Made by a program: the position numbers and the translations under genes
Notes under the pieces: model-generated
The model's database searches: none
Told to the model about the DNA's origin: nothing
Seen by the model: only the letters and a program-made list of their open reading frames with translations
Source of the DNA: Dongia mobilis
GTDB taxonomy: Bacteria; Pseudomonadota; Alphaproteobacteria; Dongiales; Dongiaceae
Direction of reading: 5' to 3'
Assembly: GCF_945906275.1 (NCBI RefSeq)
Contig: NZ_CAMDRA010000007.1
Coordinates: forward strand, 1-42,869
DNA length: 42,869 bases
Part shown: positions 9,372-17,316 of the stretch, one piece after another
How positions within the stretch are numbered: the first letter of the stretch is position 1
Layout of the letters: every line of letters starts with the position of its first letter

Positions 9372-9890
9372 ATGCTCCCCCTCGCACCTGCAGCACGACG
9401 CGCCGACAGGTCGCCCGGAATTCTAGGCAGCAGGGTGAGGGCTAACAAGAGCAGGCCAACCACAAATTCGGTTCGCCAACTGGACAGCATGCCGTCGAGG
9501 GTGAAGTGGGTCTCGATGAGACCAAGCACAGAACTCTGGCTGCCACTGAAACGCGTGCCGCCGATCACCACTGCTGCAATCTTATCGAGCTCGACGCCGA
9601 TGGCTGCGAGCGAATTGCCGGCGGAGGTGTAGTGCGAAAGCCCGGCCCCGGCAAGCCCGGAGAGTCCGGCGAAAAAAACACAGGCCAGCGCAGCGTTGCT
9701 GGTGATTGCGGTCAACATGTACATGGGCGATGCCGGCCGTGATGTCGGTGACCATGATCGCGGACGTTCCCGTTCGCCGACAGGACGGCCGGACGCCAGC
9801 GGAATGACACGGTCGCCACAAGCGACGACCTCGTCGCGTTCGGTGGAGATCACGACCAAGCCCTTGCCGTTTTCAGGACGCGCCTGGGTC
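9368..9890 (-). pseudogene. Remnant of a sugar ABC transporter: ATPase tail fused to YjfF-like permease tail
   Basis: One open frame joins pieces of two genes. The first part (about 9760-9890) reads ENGKGLVVISTERDEV..CGDRV, the end of an RbsA/YtfR-type ATPase. The second (about 9368-9740) reads AGLSHYTSAGNSLAAIGVELDKIAAVVIGGT and FTLDGMLSSW, matching the last third of a YjfF/YtfT-type permease. About a dozen residues normally between VVIGGT and the GLI motif are missing, and all N-terminal membrane segments are gone. The permease stop still overlaps the gntR start, so the original order was transporter - gntR - dehydratase. A functional product is very unlikely. Confidence 0.8.
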
Positions 9891-10124
9891 GGTGGACCTC
9901 ACCCGACAAGGGCGCCGATGATGGCTGCGAATAGCTGATGACGGGGCCTGCCGCAGCAGCCGCTTTGACATATGTCATGGGCGTTTCTCCCGTTACCCCG
10001 CCCCATGGGCGGAAGCCTTCAATAGGGGCGGTCGCGCGAACCAATCGCACGGGCCGACATCCTTGGAAAGACAAATAATCATACTATATGATAATTCGCA
10101 AATGCGAGAACTGCTCGCATCTGC
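9891..10124 (-). other. Intergenic stretch with no intact gene; degraded upstream end of the remnant
   Basis: No convincing coding sequence. A 74-codon minus-strand frame (9850-10074) has no recognisable similarity and conflicts with the ATPase remnant's frame. The stretch holds an A+T-rich palindrome (10074-10096) and a perfect 7-bp hairpin ATGCGAG/CTCGCAT (10102-10108 with 10114-10120). It should contain the present promoter of the gntR-dehydratase transcript, but I could not place -35 and -10 boxes with confidence. Confidence 0.5.
10074..10096. promoter_or_regulatory. A+T-rich palindrome, candidate operator
   Basis: ATCATA (10078-10083) and TATGAT (10087-10092) form a perfect inverted repeat around CTA, and the symmetry resumes outward with AAT and ATT (10074-10076, 10094-10096) after one mismatch. 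It stands out in GC-rich surroundings and lies upstream of the remnant-gntR-dehydratase transcript. It does not fit TNGTNNNACNA, so it may serve another regulator. Confidence 0.5.
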
Positions 10125-10155
10125 AAAAAGGGGCGCGCCATGAATGACGCGCCCC
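10125..10155 (-). terminator. Intrinsic terminator of the binding-protein gene
   Basis: Read on the minus strand: GGGGCGCG (10155-10148), a 10-base loop, CGCGCCCC (10137-10130), then TTTTT (10129-10125). This is a textbook intrinsic terminator 22 bases after the stop codon of the binding-protein gene, and shows that the latter was transcribed separately from the gntR-dehydratase run. Confidence 0.9.
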
Positions 10156-10177
10156 TTCTGCTACCTACCGCCTGCCA

Positions 10178-11167
10178 TTACTTCTGGATGCAGGTGTCAA
10201 CCGTATCCTTGGTGCACTCATCAAGGCCGGTGAAGACCGGATCGGCAACGGCCTTGCCTTCGATCAGATCGATCATCACCGAGGGGGCCTTGTAGCCCAT
10301 CTCGAACGGCCGCTGGCCGACCAGGGCGGTGACCAGACCTTCCCTGGCGATCGCCACTTCGTCGCCGATCGTGTCGGCGGCGGAGATGACGAATTCACCG
10401 CTGGCGATCTTGTCCGCCATCGGCTTGAACAGATCGCGGTAGGGCTGCGGTGCGCCGAACAGCGGCCAGCCGCCCTCGATCGCAAATGCGTCGAGCTTCG
10501 GATTGGCGGCGAGGATGTCGGTCATCGCCTGGACGCCCTTGGCGCCGTCATCGTTGGTGAAAACCGGGCAACCGTCGACTTCCGTCCAGCCGCCCTCGCC
10601 CTTCAAGGCCGGCAGACCATTCTGCCCGCTCAGCGCATCGCGGGTACCATGGGCACGGCGCAGGATGTTGTCGGCGCCGGGATTGCCCTGGATCGTGCAA
10701 ACCGTGCCACCATTCGGCTTCTTCTCCTTGATGTACTCACCGATCCGGTAGCCCATCAGATAGTTGTCGGTGCCGAGATAGGTCTTGCGCAGCGCCGCGT
10801 CCTCAACGGCGAGGTCGGCGTCGAGTGTCATGATCGGAATCGTGGCACCCGAGGTCTTGATGGTCTGCGCGATCAGCTTGGCGTTGGACGGCGAGATGTC
10901 CATGGCGACGGTGTCGGCCTTGCCGAGCATGTCCTAGACGATCTGCGCTTCACCGGCTTCATCGGAGGTCGACGCCGGACCGGTATAGAAGCACTCATAT
11001 TCGGAATTAGCGTTCTCCGCATTCCACTTCTGGCAGCCCTGGTTGATGGCCTCGAAGAAGGGGTTGTCGAGGCCTTTGACGACAATGACCAACTGCTTCT
11101 TGGCCAGTGCGGGGCTGGCACTGAGAGCCAGGGCAACGGCTGCAACCATTAGCGACAGTGTTTTCAT
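10178..11167 (-). pseudogene. Sugar ABC transporter periplasmic binding protein, interrupted by in-frame TAG
   Basis: Type I periplasmic binding protein of the RbsB/XylF superfamily, 329 codons. GGGAGG precedes the ATG, residues 1-22 form a Sec signal peptide ending SPALA, and the mature part begins KKQLVIVVKGLDNPFFEAINQG. Codon 78 is TAG (10936-10934): the frame reads GEAQIV-stop-DMLGKADTVAMDIS and continues without any shift to the natural stop. The context suggests a former glutamine codon (CAG to TAG). Apart from this stop the sequence shows no decay, so it is a recent mutation, a sequencing error, or read through. Restarting at the ATG two codons later would give a product without a signal peptide and without the first lobe's sugar-binding residues. 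It probably served the divergent FrcA/FrcC-like pair. An RNA hairpin CGGATA-TTTT-TATCCG (11190-11205) lies in its leader. Confidence 0.85.
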
Positions 11168-11819
11168 TCATTCCTCCCATTGAAACAGACGGATATTTTT
11201 ATCCGCCATACGAGACTAATCGGCGAGACAAGTCGGGCAGTTCATCGTCAGAGCAGCACAAGGCGTTCACGAGTCACACTGAACCGCGTTACACAGATTT
11301 GTTCTTTTCTTCACGCGGCGACCTGGTGATGCCGGTCAGCAACGTGTCGTTGTTATCATCAGCAACAGCAGGCCACGAATTGCGATGCGTGATTGCCGGT
11401 GCTCAAACTTTTCATCTTGATCGGTATGGCAAAGCAGCCGTGATCTAACCGGCTGAACTGCACCCTCCCTTTCCTTCCGGTCCGGCCCATGCTTGACGCA
11501 TGGTGTCTTAGACGGAATGATTTTTCTCTCCCGTCCTTAGCTAATGACGACGGGTTGCAACCGTCAACTGTTTTGTCGTACAAATGGAAATCTTTTGTAC
11601 GACAATATTAATTATTGAGGTGTTTGAGGGGTTCTGATCTGGCGCATGCGGGCAATCAATTGACGCTCGGCGAGCGCCTTGCTTAGAATTTCGACGTGTT
11701 CTGCAATCTCACGCGCATGCCAATCCGATTGATGAAACCGCATTGCAGAGATTGCCGATCCAAGAACCAACATTAAGCCGGGAAACACCGGCAGCTTGCT
11801 CCGGGAGGGCGAAGGTCGC
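11168..11819. other. Divergent regulatory region, no gene
   Basis: About 650 bases between the divergent binding-protein and ATPase genes. Reading frames here have no recognisable product. It contains a leader hairpin (11190-11205), a GGTTGCAACC palindrome (11553-11562) and two FadR-type operators (11573-11605). On the minus strand TTGACG and TAGCTA with an 18-base spacer (about 11567-11538) are a possible promoter for the binding-protein gene just downstream of the operators. The part from 11610 to 11795 shows nothing I can interpret; it is a long leader for the ATPase gene if the promoter is near the operators. Confidence 0.6.
11573..11605. promoter_or_regulatory. Two FadR-subfamily operators, 22 bp centre to centre
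   Basis: TTGTCGTACAA (11573-11583) and TTGTACGACAA (11595-11605) are exact inverted copies of each other, and each fits TNGTNNNACNA, the known operator form of FadR-subfamily GntR proteins. Centre spacing is 22 bp, about two helical turns, so two dimers could bind on one face. They lie between the divergent transporter genes. The only FadR-type regulator in the window is at 8595-9371, so regulation by it is a reasonable inference. Confidence 0.75.
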
Positions 11820-12560
11820 GTGCCAGTTCTTGAACTTGCGAATATCTCGAAGCATTTTGGCGCCATTCAGGCCGTCAATGATGTGTCCCTTTCGCTCGAG
11901 GCCGGCGAAGTCGTCGGCCTGATGGGCGACAACGGCGCCGGGAAATCAACCCTCGTCAAAATGATTGCCGGCAATTTTCGACCCAGCCACGGCACCATGC
12001 GCATGGACGGCGCCGACCTCGTCATGCACAAGCCGGTGGAAGCAAGGCGTCACGGCATCGAGATCGTGCACCAGGATCTGGCACTCTGTAACAATCTCAC
12101 GGCCGCCGAGAACGTCTTTCTCGGTCGCGAGCTGCGCCGCGGTTTCGGACCATTCGGCATTCTCGATTATCCCGCCATGAACCGACGCGCCGGACAGATC
12201 TTTGCGGAACTGAAATCGGAGACGCGGCCGCGCGACCTGGTCAGGCAGATGTCCGGTGGCCAGCGCCAGGCCGTCGCCATCGCCCGCACGCGGCTCACCG
12301 ATGCCAAGATCGTGCTGATGGACGAACCCACCGCCGCCATCTCCGTGCGCCAGATCGCCGAAGTGCTGAATCTCATTCGGCGCTTGCGCGACCACGGCAT
12401 CGCGGTGGCGCTCATCAGCCATCGCATGCCCGATGTCTTTGATGTCGCCGACCGCGTGATCGTGATGCGGCGCGGCAGGAAAGTCGCCGACAAGCGCATC
12501 GCCGACAGTTCGCCAGAGGAAGTGACCGGGCTTATCACCGGCGCCATTGAATCAGCATGA
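11820..12560 (+). CDS. Sugar ABC transporter ATP-binding protein (FrcA-like, single domain)
   Basis: ATPase of a CUT2-type importer, about 246 aa, with a single nucleotide-binding domain, unlike the double-domain MmsA. Motifs: Walker A GDNGAGKST near residue 40, Q-loop IVHQDLALCNNLT, signature MSGGQRQAVAIAR, Walker B IVLMDEPTAA and switch region LISHRM. The GTG at 11820 is chosen because GGGAGGGCGAAGG lies just upstream; a TTG at 11796 is an in-frame alternative. The stop overlaps the next start as ATGA, showing a coupled ATPase-permease pair. The FrcBCA fructose system is the closest arrangement I recognise, but the substrate is not determined. Confidence 0.88.
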   Translation: MPVLELANISKHFGAIQAVNDVSLSLEAGEVVGLMGDNGAGKSTLVKMIAGNFRPSHGTMRMDGADLVMHKPVEARRHGIEIVHQDLALCNNLTAAENVFLGRELRRGFGPFGILDYPAMNRRAGQIFAELKSETRPRDLVRQMSGGQRQAVAIARTRLTDAKIVLMDEPTAAISVRQIAEVLNLIRRLRDHGIAVALISHRMPDVFDVADRVIVMRRGRKVADKRIADSSPEEVTGLITGAIESA

Positions 12561-13615
12561 CCAGCGCCGATATGCCCAACACCGATATGCCCAACACTGG
12601 CGAGGCAAAAACACCCATGGCCAACACGCTCGACCAGTCGATCGCCCAGAAGCAGCATGGCAGGATTGCAGCGCTGCTCGGCAATCAAACCTTCTGGGTC
12701 TTCATCGCCGTCCTTCTCGCCTGTCTCTTTCTGTCGGTCAGTACCGATTCATTTGCGACGACGAAGAACCTCTACAACATCACCCGCAACGTCACCTTCG
12801 TTGCCATCATCGCCCTGGGCATGACGGTGGTCATCATCTCCGGCGGCATCGATCTTTCGGTCGGATCGGTATTGTGTCTGTGCAGCATGGTGCTGGCGGT
12901 GACGATGCATGCCGGCTACAGCATCGAAATCGGCATCGCCGCCGCCATCGGCACAGCCCTGTTGGTGGGCGCCTTCAACGGCATTCTCATCGCCTATCTG
13001 GGGTTTCCCCCTTTCGTCGTGACATTGGGCATGCTGTCGGTCGCCCGCAGTCTCGCCATGGTGGCATCGAACAACACGGTCGTGTTCGAGTTCGGGCCGG
13101 ATCATGACAAGCTTCTGGCACTGGGTGGCGGCGCCTGGCTGTTCGGCATCGCCAATCCCGTTCTCTATATGCTCGTTCTGGCGATCCTCACCGGCTTCGT
13201 GCTGCGCTGGACGCGGTTCGGTCGCCATGTCTTTGCCATCGGCGGCAACGAACGCGCCGCGACGCTCACCGGCGTGCCGGTGAAGCCGATCAAGGTCGCG
13301 GTCTATATGATTTCGGCTCTGTCGGCAGGGATAGCCGGGATTGTTCAGACCGGCTGGCTGGGGGCGGTGACCACGAATATCGGGGCCGGCATGGAATTGC
13401 AGGTGATCGCCGCGGCTGTCATCGGCGGCGCGGATCTGGCCGGCGGCGTCGGCACGGCACTCGGCGCCCTGGTGGGTGCTGCCCTCATCGAGGTCATCCG
13501 CAACAGCCTTGGCCTCCTCGGCATCAATGCCTTCTGGCAGGGCGCCTTCATCGGCGGCGCCATCATTCTTGCGGTGCTGTTCGATCGTGTCCGGAACTTC
13601 CGCCAGAACGATTAG
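12557..13615 (+). CDS. Sugar ABC transporter permease (FrcC/RbsC-like)
   Basis: Inner-membrane permease of 352 aa, BPD_transp_2 family. About 45 polar residues precede the first membrane segment (FWVFIAVLLACLFLSV); they begin with a duplicated DMPNT encoded by two 15-bp repeats (12569-12598). GGIDLSVGSVLCL is the CUT2 permease motif and GGNERAATLTGV the later conserved loop. About nine to ten hydrophobic segments are visible. The start overlaps the ATPase stop (ATGA); M21 (MANTLDQSIAQ) is an alternative start that would skip the repeats. The cognate binding protein is probably the interrupted divergent gene, so the system may be inactive. Confidence 0.88.
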   Translation: MTSADMPNTDMPNTGEAKTPMANTLDQSIAQKQHGRIAALLGNQTFWVFIAVLLACLFLSVSTDSFATTKNLYNITRNVTFVAIIALGMTVVIISGGIDLSVGSVLCLCSMVLAVTMHAGYSIEIGIAAAIGTALLVGAFNGILIAYLGFPPFVVTLGMLSVARSLAMVASNNTVVFEFGPDHDKLLALGGGAWLFGIANPVLYMLVLAILTGFVLRWTRFGRHVFAIGGNERAATLTGVPVKPIKVAVYMISALSAGIAGIVQTGWLGAVTTNIGAGMELQVIAAAVIGGADLAGGVGTALGALVGAALIEVIRNSLGLLGINAFWQGAFIGGAIILAVLFDRVRNFRQND

Positions 13616-13641
13616 CGGCGATGGGATAGAACGCGAGTCCT

Positions 13642-15729
13642 CTACTCTGCGCGCACCCGCGCGATGAAGGAATCGACCTCCCGCCGCAAGGCGTCGGCCT
13701 GCTTGGCGAGTTCCCCAGACGCCTCACGCACCTGGCCGGCGGCTGATCCGGCATCGTCGGCAGCGCGGCTGACGCCCTCGATATTGCGCGCCACTTCCTC
13801 GGTGCCGGTTGCTGCCTGGGTAGCATTGCCGGAGATTTCCTTGGTGGCGGCGGTCTGTTCCTCAACCGCCGCGGCGATGGCAGAAGATATCTCACTCACC
13901 CGCGCGATGGTCCCTTTGACATTGTTCATCGCCTGGACCGCGGCGTTGGTGGTCACCTGGATCTTGTTGATGCGGCCGGTAATATCCTCCGCGGCGCGGC
14001 CGGTCTGCGTTGCCAGGTTCTTGACCTCGGAGGCCACCACCGCGAAGCCCTTGCCGGCATCGCCGGCGCGGGCCGCCTCGATGGTGGCGTTCAAGGCCAG
14101 GAGATTGGTCTGACTGGCGATCTCGCCGATGAGACGCACGATGCCGCCGATCTCGTCGGCCGCCGCTGCCAGTTCGCTCATGGTCGTGCCGGTGCGATCG
14201 ACCTCGCCCACCGCGTCGCTGGCGGCGCGTGACGAATCGCTCACCTGGCGGCTGATCTCGGAGATCGACGCCGACAGCTCTTCGGAGGCAGCTGCCACGG
14301 TCGTGACGCTGGCCGACGCCTCCGTGGTTGCCGCTGCAACCGCCTGGACCTGGCGAGTTGCGTCCTGGGCAACGTTGGACATGGATTGTGCATTGGCCTC
14401 AAGCTCGACCGCCGAGGCGGAGACCGCTTCGACCACGCCCTTGACCGACTGCTCAAAGCCATCGGCCAGCTCCAGCATGCCGCGACGCCTTGCAGCAATG
14501 GATTCGCGCTCCGCCGCTTCGGTCTTTTGGCGCAGTTCGTCGATCTCGATGAGCTTCTGGCGGAAGATTTCGATCGCCTTGGCCATCACACCGAGTTCGT
14601 CGCCGCGTTCGGTCCCCGGCACTGTGACGGCGGTGTTGCCGCTGCCCAGTTGCTCGACCACGCCGGTAAGACGCCGCACCGGTGCCGCCGCAAGACCGCG
14701 CACGAGCAGAATCATGACAATGGCCAGGATCACCACGAGAGCTACCGCGGATATCATAATGATGTTGGTGATTGAGGCTGTCGGGCGGTTGATCGTATCG
14801 CTGACCAGATTTGTCACCACGATCCATGGTTTCTCGGAATCGCCTAATTGTATCGGGTTGAACAGTCGGAACACCTCGGAACCGAGCGATTGTGAATAGT
14901 CGGTGCCTTCAACGGCCTTGCCGGCAAGGGCTTGGTTGAACATGTCGGACAATGACGGCTGCGTATCAGCAAGCGGCTTGGCGATGAATTCCGGCTTTGG
15001 ATGCGCCACCCAAAGCGCTCCGGAGGAAAGAAGATAGACCGAGCCATCGCCGAAGGGCTTGCTCTCGGAAAGCTGACCGTTAAGCGCGTCAAGTGCCAGA
15101 TCGACACCTGAGACGCCGATTGTCTTGCCGTTCTCGATGATCGGCACGGTGACGCTGGTCATCAGCACATCCACGCCATTGACCGGATAGATGTAGGGTG
15201 CCGAGACATATTCCTTGCCGGATTCGAAAGCACCCTTGAAATAATCCTGATTGATGGCTTCACCTTCGCCTTCGCTAGGTGGCGCGACTTCGACGTCTCC
15301 GTCCTTGTGCACGGTGTAAATGGAAATACGTCCGGCCGACGTCATACCGGGTGTCCCTAGGTAGTCCGCGGCCTTGTTGTCATACCCATCGGTGATCATT
15401 TCGATCCATGTACCCACCAGATCCGGATTGGCGCGCGTCGCCGCTGCGGTCGCATCGATCAGAACCTGGCGGGGTGCGCCGGCAGCCTTGGCGGCAAGCG
15501 TGTTCTCTCCGAGAACGCGGGCAACTTCGAAAGCAGTGTTGAAGGTCAGCTGTACCTTGGCCGCTGCCGATTCAGCCGTACTGCGGCCGAGGCTGAGCGA
15601 CAGCGCCTGCGTTTCCTCGGCCGATTTGTAACGTACGACCAAAGCAGAGGCGGCTAGTCCGATGGCCAGCGCCAGGATGATCGGCAGCAGCAGCTTCGTG
15701 GCAAGCGACAGCCCATTCACGATTTTCAT
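13642..15729 (-). CDS. Methyl-accepting chemotaxis protein with periplasmic dCache-type sensor
   Basis: Chemoreceptor of 695 aa feeding the CheA/CheW pathway. A first membrane segment (about residues 10-30) is followed by a periplasmic domain of about 270 residues with features of double-Cache sensors ([21 protein letters not shown], then [33 protein letters not shown]). A second segment ([20 protein letters not shown]) leads into HAMP and a long coiled signalling domain with the hairpin tip [21 protein letters not shown]. No C-terminal CheR pentapeptide is seen (ends FIARVRAE). The ATG at 15729 is used because GGGGGGA sits right before it; an ATG 4 codons upstream would consume that ribosome site. 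The dCache class often binds amino acids or organic acids; the ligand is unknown. It converges with the FrcC-like gene across 26 bases. Confidence 0.93.
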   Translation of the reverse strand: MKIVNGLSLATKLLLPIILALAIGLAASALVVRYKSAEETQALSLSLGRSTAESAAAKVQLTFNTAFEVARVLGENTLAAKAAGAPRQVLIDATAAATRANPDLVGTWIEMITDGYDNKAADYLGTPGMTSAGRISIYTVHKDGDVEVAPPSEGEGEAINQDYFKGAFESGKEYVSAPYIYPVNGVDVLMTSVTVPIIENGKTIGVSGVDLALDALNGQLSESKPFGDGSVYLLSSGALWVAHPKPEFIAKPLADTQPSLSDMFNQALAGKAVEGTDYSQSLGSEVFRLFNPIQLGDSEKPWIVVTNLVSDTINRPTASITNIIMISAVALVVILAIVMILLVRGLAAAPVRRLTGVVEQLGSGNTAVTVPGTERGDELGVMAKAIEIFRQKLIEIDELRQKTEAAERESIAARRRGMLELADGFEQSVKGVVEAVSASAVELEANAQSMSNVAQDATRQVQAVAAATTEASASVTTVAAASEELSASISEISRQVSDSSRAASDAVGEVDRTGTTMSELAAAADEIGGIVRLIGEIASQTNLLALNATIEAARAGDAGKGFAVVASEVKNLATQTGRAAEDITGRINKIQVTTNAAVQAMNNVKGTIARVSEISSAIAAAVEEQTAATKEISGNATQAATGTEEVARNIEGVSRAADDAGSAAGQVREASGELAKQADALRREVDSFIARVRAE

Positions 15730-15768
15730 GCGTCCCCCCATTCGGCAAACGGCGCCAGATGGAAGGCA

Positions 15769-15780
15769 ATTTAGCTAAAT
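15769..15780. promoter_or_regulatory. Perfect 12-bp palindrome ATTTAGCTAAAT upstream of the chemoreceptor
   Basis: The palindrome ATTTAG/CTAAAT lies about 40 bases before the chemoreceptor start in an A+T-rich island. TAAAG and GCC 15 bases apart on the minus strand partly resemble a flagellar sigma-28 promoter (TAAA-N15-GCCGATAA), but the rest of the -10 does not match. Either an operator or part of the promoter. Confidence 0.35.
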
Positions 15781-15844
15781 GTCTTTAATGATCACTTAAG
15801 ACAGTCCGGTCTCGGTCGTCAAAAGCACCTGAATCCCTGGAATC

Positions 15845-15921
<77 letters not shown>

Positions 15922-15975
15922 GTCGCGGCTGGTTATAGCAACGCTCTTTTCCGAAGGCAAAGCGGCCTTTCGCCG

Positions 15976-16023
15976 GGTGAGGCCTGTTTTGGGTCAGGCC
16001 AGTTTTAGGTCAGGCCAGTTTTT
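15976..16023. repeat. Three tandem 16-bp repeats across the marR stop codon
   Basis: Units at 15976-15991, 15992-16007 and 16008-16023. The last two differ at one base (GGTCAGGCCAGTTTTA and ...TTTTT); the first has two further changes. The unit nearest the gene contains the last sense codons and TGA of marR on the minus strand, so the duplication has copied the gene's end into its trailer. Confidence 0.85.
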
Positions 16024-16471
16024 CCAGGATGCGGATCAGCGCCTTGGCGTCGTCGCCGGCGAGCTTGCGGCCGACATGGCGTTCGATCGCCCCGGCATAG
16101 ACGGGCCAGATCCGGGCCAAAAGCGCCTTGCCGGCGTCGGTGAGCCGAATGGTCTGGCGGCGGCGGTCGTCGGGATTGATGTGGCGGGCAACCAATCCTT
16201 CCGCTTCCAGCCGGTCGATGAGGCGCGACGTGGTGCATTGGGTCAGGAGCAGATGGTGCTCGATGGCCCCGGGGGCGAGACTGTGTTCGGGTGCTCGTTC
16301 TAGGGCCGCCAGGGCGTCATACCATTGGGGCGGCGGCAGGCCGGCCGCTTTCAGATCCGCCTCGACCGACGCCTGCAGGGTGGGTGCGACCTGCAGCAGG
16401 CGCGCCCAGGCGCCGGCCACAAAGGGGCAGATCGAAACATCCTGGTCGGTATCGGGTGCTGTGGTATCCAT
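16010..16471 (-). CDS. MarR-family transcriptional regulator
   Basis: A 153-aa winged-helix regulator. The region LTQCTTSRLIDRLEAEGLVARHINPDDRRRQTIRLTDAGKALL is the MarR recognition helix and wing, with the conserved DRR after the wing and flanking dimerisation helices. The frame is open upstream, but MDTTAPD at 16471 is chosen because the longer form would read through the operators and both promoters. It is divergent from gstA with 121 bases between starts. Its own promoter appears to place the transcript start at or next to the A of this ATG, and there is no Shine-Dalgarno sequence, so a leaderless message is likely. Expected role: repressor of itself and gstA, released by an electrophilic or phenolic ligand (inference). 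Confidence 0.88.
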   Translation of the reverse strand: MDTTAPDTDQDVSICPFVAGAWARLLQVAPTLQASVEADLKAAGLPPPQWYDALAALERAPEHSLAPGAIEHHLLLTQCTTSRLIDRLEAEGLVARHINPDDRRRQTIRLTDAGKALLARIWPVYAGAIERHVGRKLAGDDAKALIRILEKLA

Positions 16472-16477
16472 TTGGTA

Positions 16478-16506
16478 ACTGTATGCACTTGCATGGAACT
16501 TGACAA
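16478..16506 (-). promoter_or_regulatory. marR promoter with MarR operator in the spacer
   Basis: On the minus strand TTGTCA (16506-16501) and TACAGT (16483-16478) are separated by exactly 17 bases. The palindrome ATGCA-CT-TGCAT (16483-16494) lies in the spacer and touches the -10. Transcription would begin about 6-7 bases after the -10, i.e. at the start codon at 16471. Confidence 0.75.
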
Positions 16507-16528
16507 TATATGCATCTGCATTTAATTG
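16500..16528 (+). promoter_or_regulatory. gstA sigma-70 promoter with MarR operator in the spacer
   Basis: TTGACA (16500-16505), a 17-base spacer, then TAATTG (16523-16528). The palindrome ATGCA-TC-TGCAT (16510-16521) fills the spacer and is the near twin of the one at 16483-16494, 27 bp away. The -35 boxes of this promoter and of the opposing marR promoter overlap almost completely. Confidence 0.8.
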
Positions 16529-16592
16529 TCCCAGGACCGGCCCCTCCCCCTCGATTTCTGCCGCAAGTAGCCGGAAAATATGGAGAAACTGC

Positions 16593-17198
16593 ATGAAACT
16601 GTTCTATTCGCCGGGCGCCTGCTCGCTCTCGCCCCACATTACCGCCCTCGAAGCGGGTCTCAGCCTGGACCTGGTCAAGGTCGACATGAAGACCAAGACC
16701 CTGGAGGACGGCACTGACTTCCGCACCATCAACCCCAAGGGCCAGGTGCCGACCCTGATGCTGGATGACGGCGAGATCGTGACCGAGGGTCCGATCATCG
16801 CCCAGATCCTCGCGGACCTCGCTCCGGCCAGCAATCTCGCCCCCGGCAACGGCACCAGAGCGCGCTACAAGCTGCAGGAGTGGCTGAACTTCATCACCTC
16901 CGAGATCCACAAGGGCTACAGCCCGCTGTTCAAGCCGACCACGCCGGAAGATTACAAGCCGGTCGCCAAGGCGCAGCTGGCCGAGCGTTATGCGTTCCTC
17001 GACCAGAAGCTCGCCGGCAAGCAGTATCTGCTCGGCGACCAGTTCACCGTGGCGGACGCCTATCTCTTCACGGTCAGCAATTGGGCCAAGCATGTCGGCC
17101 TCGACCTCGCCGGCTTTGCCAATGTCGGCGCCTATATGGACCGCATCGCCCAGCGGCCGAAGGTGCAGCAGGCGCTGAAGGCCGAAGGCCTGCTGTAA
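16593..17198 (+). CDS. gstA: Beta-class glutathione S-transferase GstA
   Basis: Cytosolic glutathione transferase, 201 aa, close to E. coli GstA throughout. The N-terminal thioredoxin-like domain begins MKLFYSPGACSLSPHI, with the beta-class catalytic C10; NPKGQVPTLMLDDGEIVTEGPII holds the cis-proline and gamma-glutamyl binding residues. The C-terminal helical domain has WLNFITSEIHKGYSPLF and FTVADAYLFTVSNWA. GGAG lies 9 bases before the ATG; the longer open frame would extend through the promoter. Divergent from marR, which probably represses it. Confidence 0.95.
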   Translation: MKLFYSPGACSLSPHITALEAGLSLDLVKVDMKTKTLEDGTDFRTINPKGQVPTLMLDDGEIVTEGPIIAQILADLAPASNLAPGNGTRARYKLQEWLNFITSEIHKGYSPLFKPTTPEDYKPVAKAQLAERYAFLDQKLAGKQYLLGDQFTVADAYLFTVSNWAKHVGLDLAGFANVGAYMDRIAQRPKVQQALKAEGLL

Positions 17199-17205
17199 CG
17201 TAAAG

Positions 17206-17242
17206 ACACCCGCCGGAATCTTCCCATGGCACCGGCGGGTGT
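17206..17242 (+). terminator. Hairpin after gstA
   Basis: ACACCCGCCGG (17206-17216) and CCGGCGGGTGT (17232-17242) are a perfect 11-bp inverted repeat with a 15-base loop, 8 bases after the gstA stop. The following T-run is poor (TCTGC), so termination may be incomplete. Confidence 0.65.
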
Positions 17243-17316
17243 TCTGCAAGGCGTGTCTTGGTCATGCGCCGCGTCTGGCCTAGTCTTGTCCCGAGGCCGC
17301 ATGAGGATCGACCAGG

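Noticed and set aside
9850-10074. 74-codon minus-strand ORF upstream of the transporter remnant
   Set aside because: No recognisable similarity, overlaps the ATPase-tail remnant in another frame, and has no good ribosome site.
15742-15780. Sigma-28 flagellar promoter for the chemoreceptor
   Set aside because: TAAAG and GCC are correctly spaced but the remaining -10 bases do not match GCCGATAA; listed only as an unexplained palindrome.
16500-16592. Longer gstA starting at 16500
   Set aside because: It would translate the promoter, operator and leader; the beta-class GST N-terminus begins exactly at 16593.
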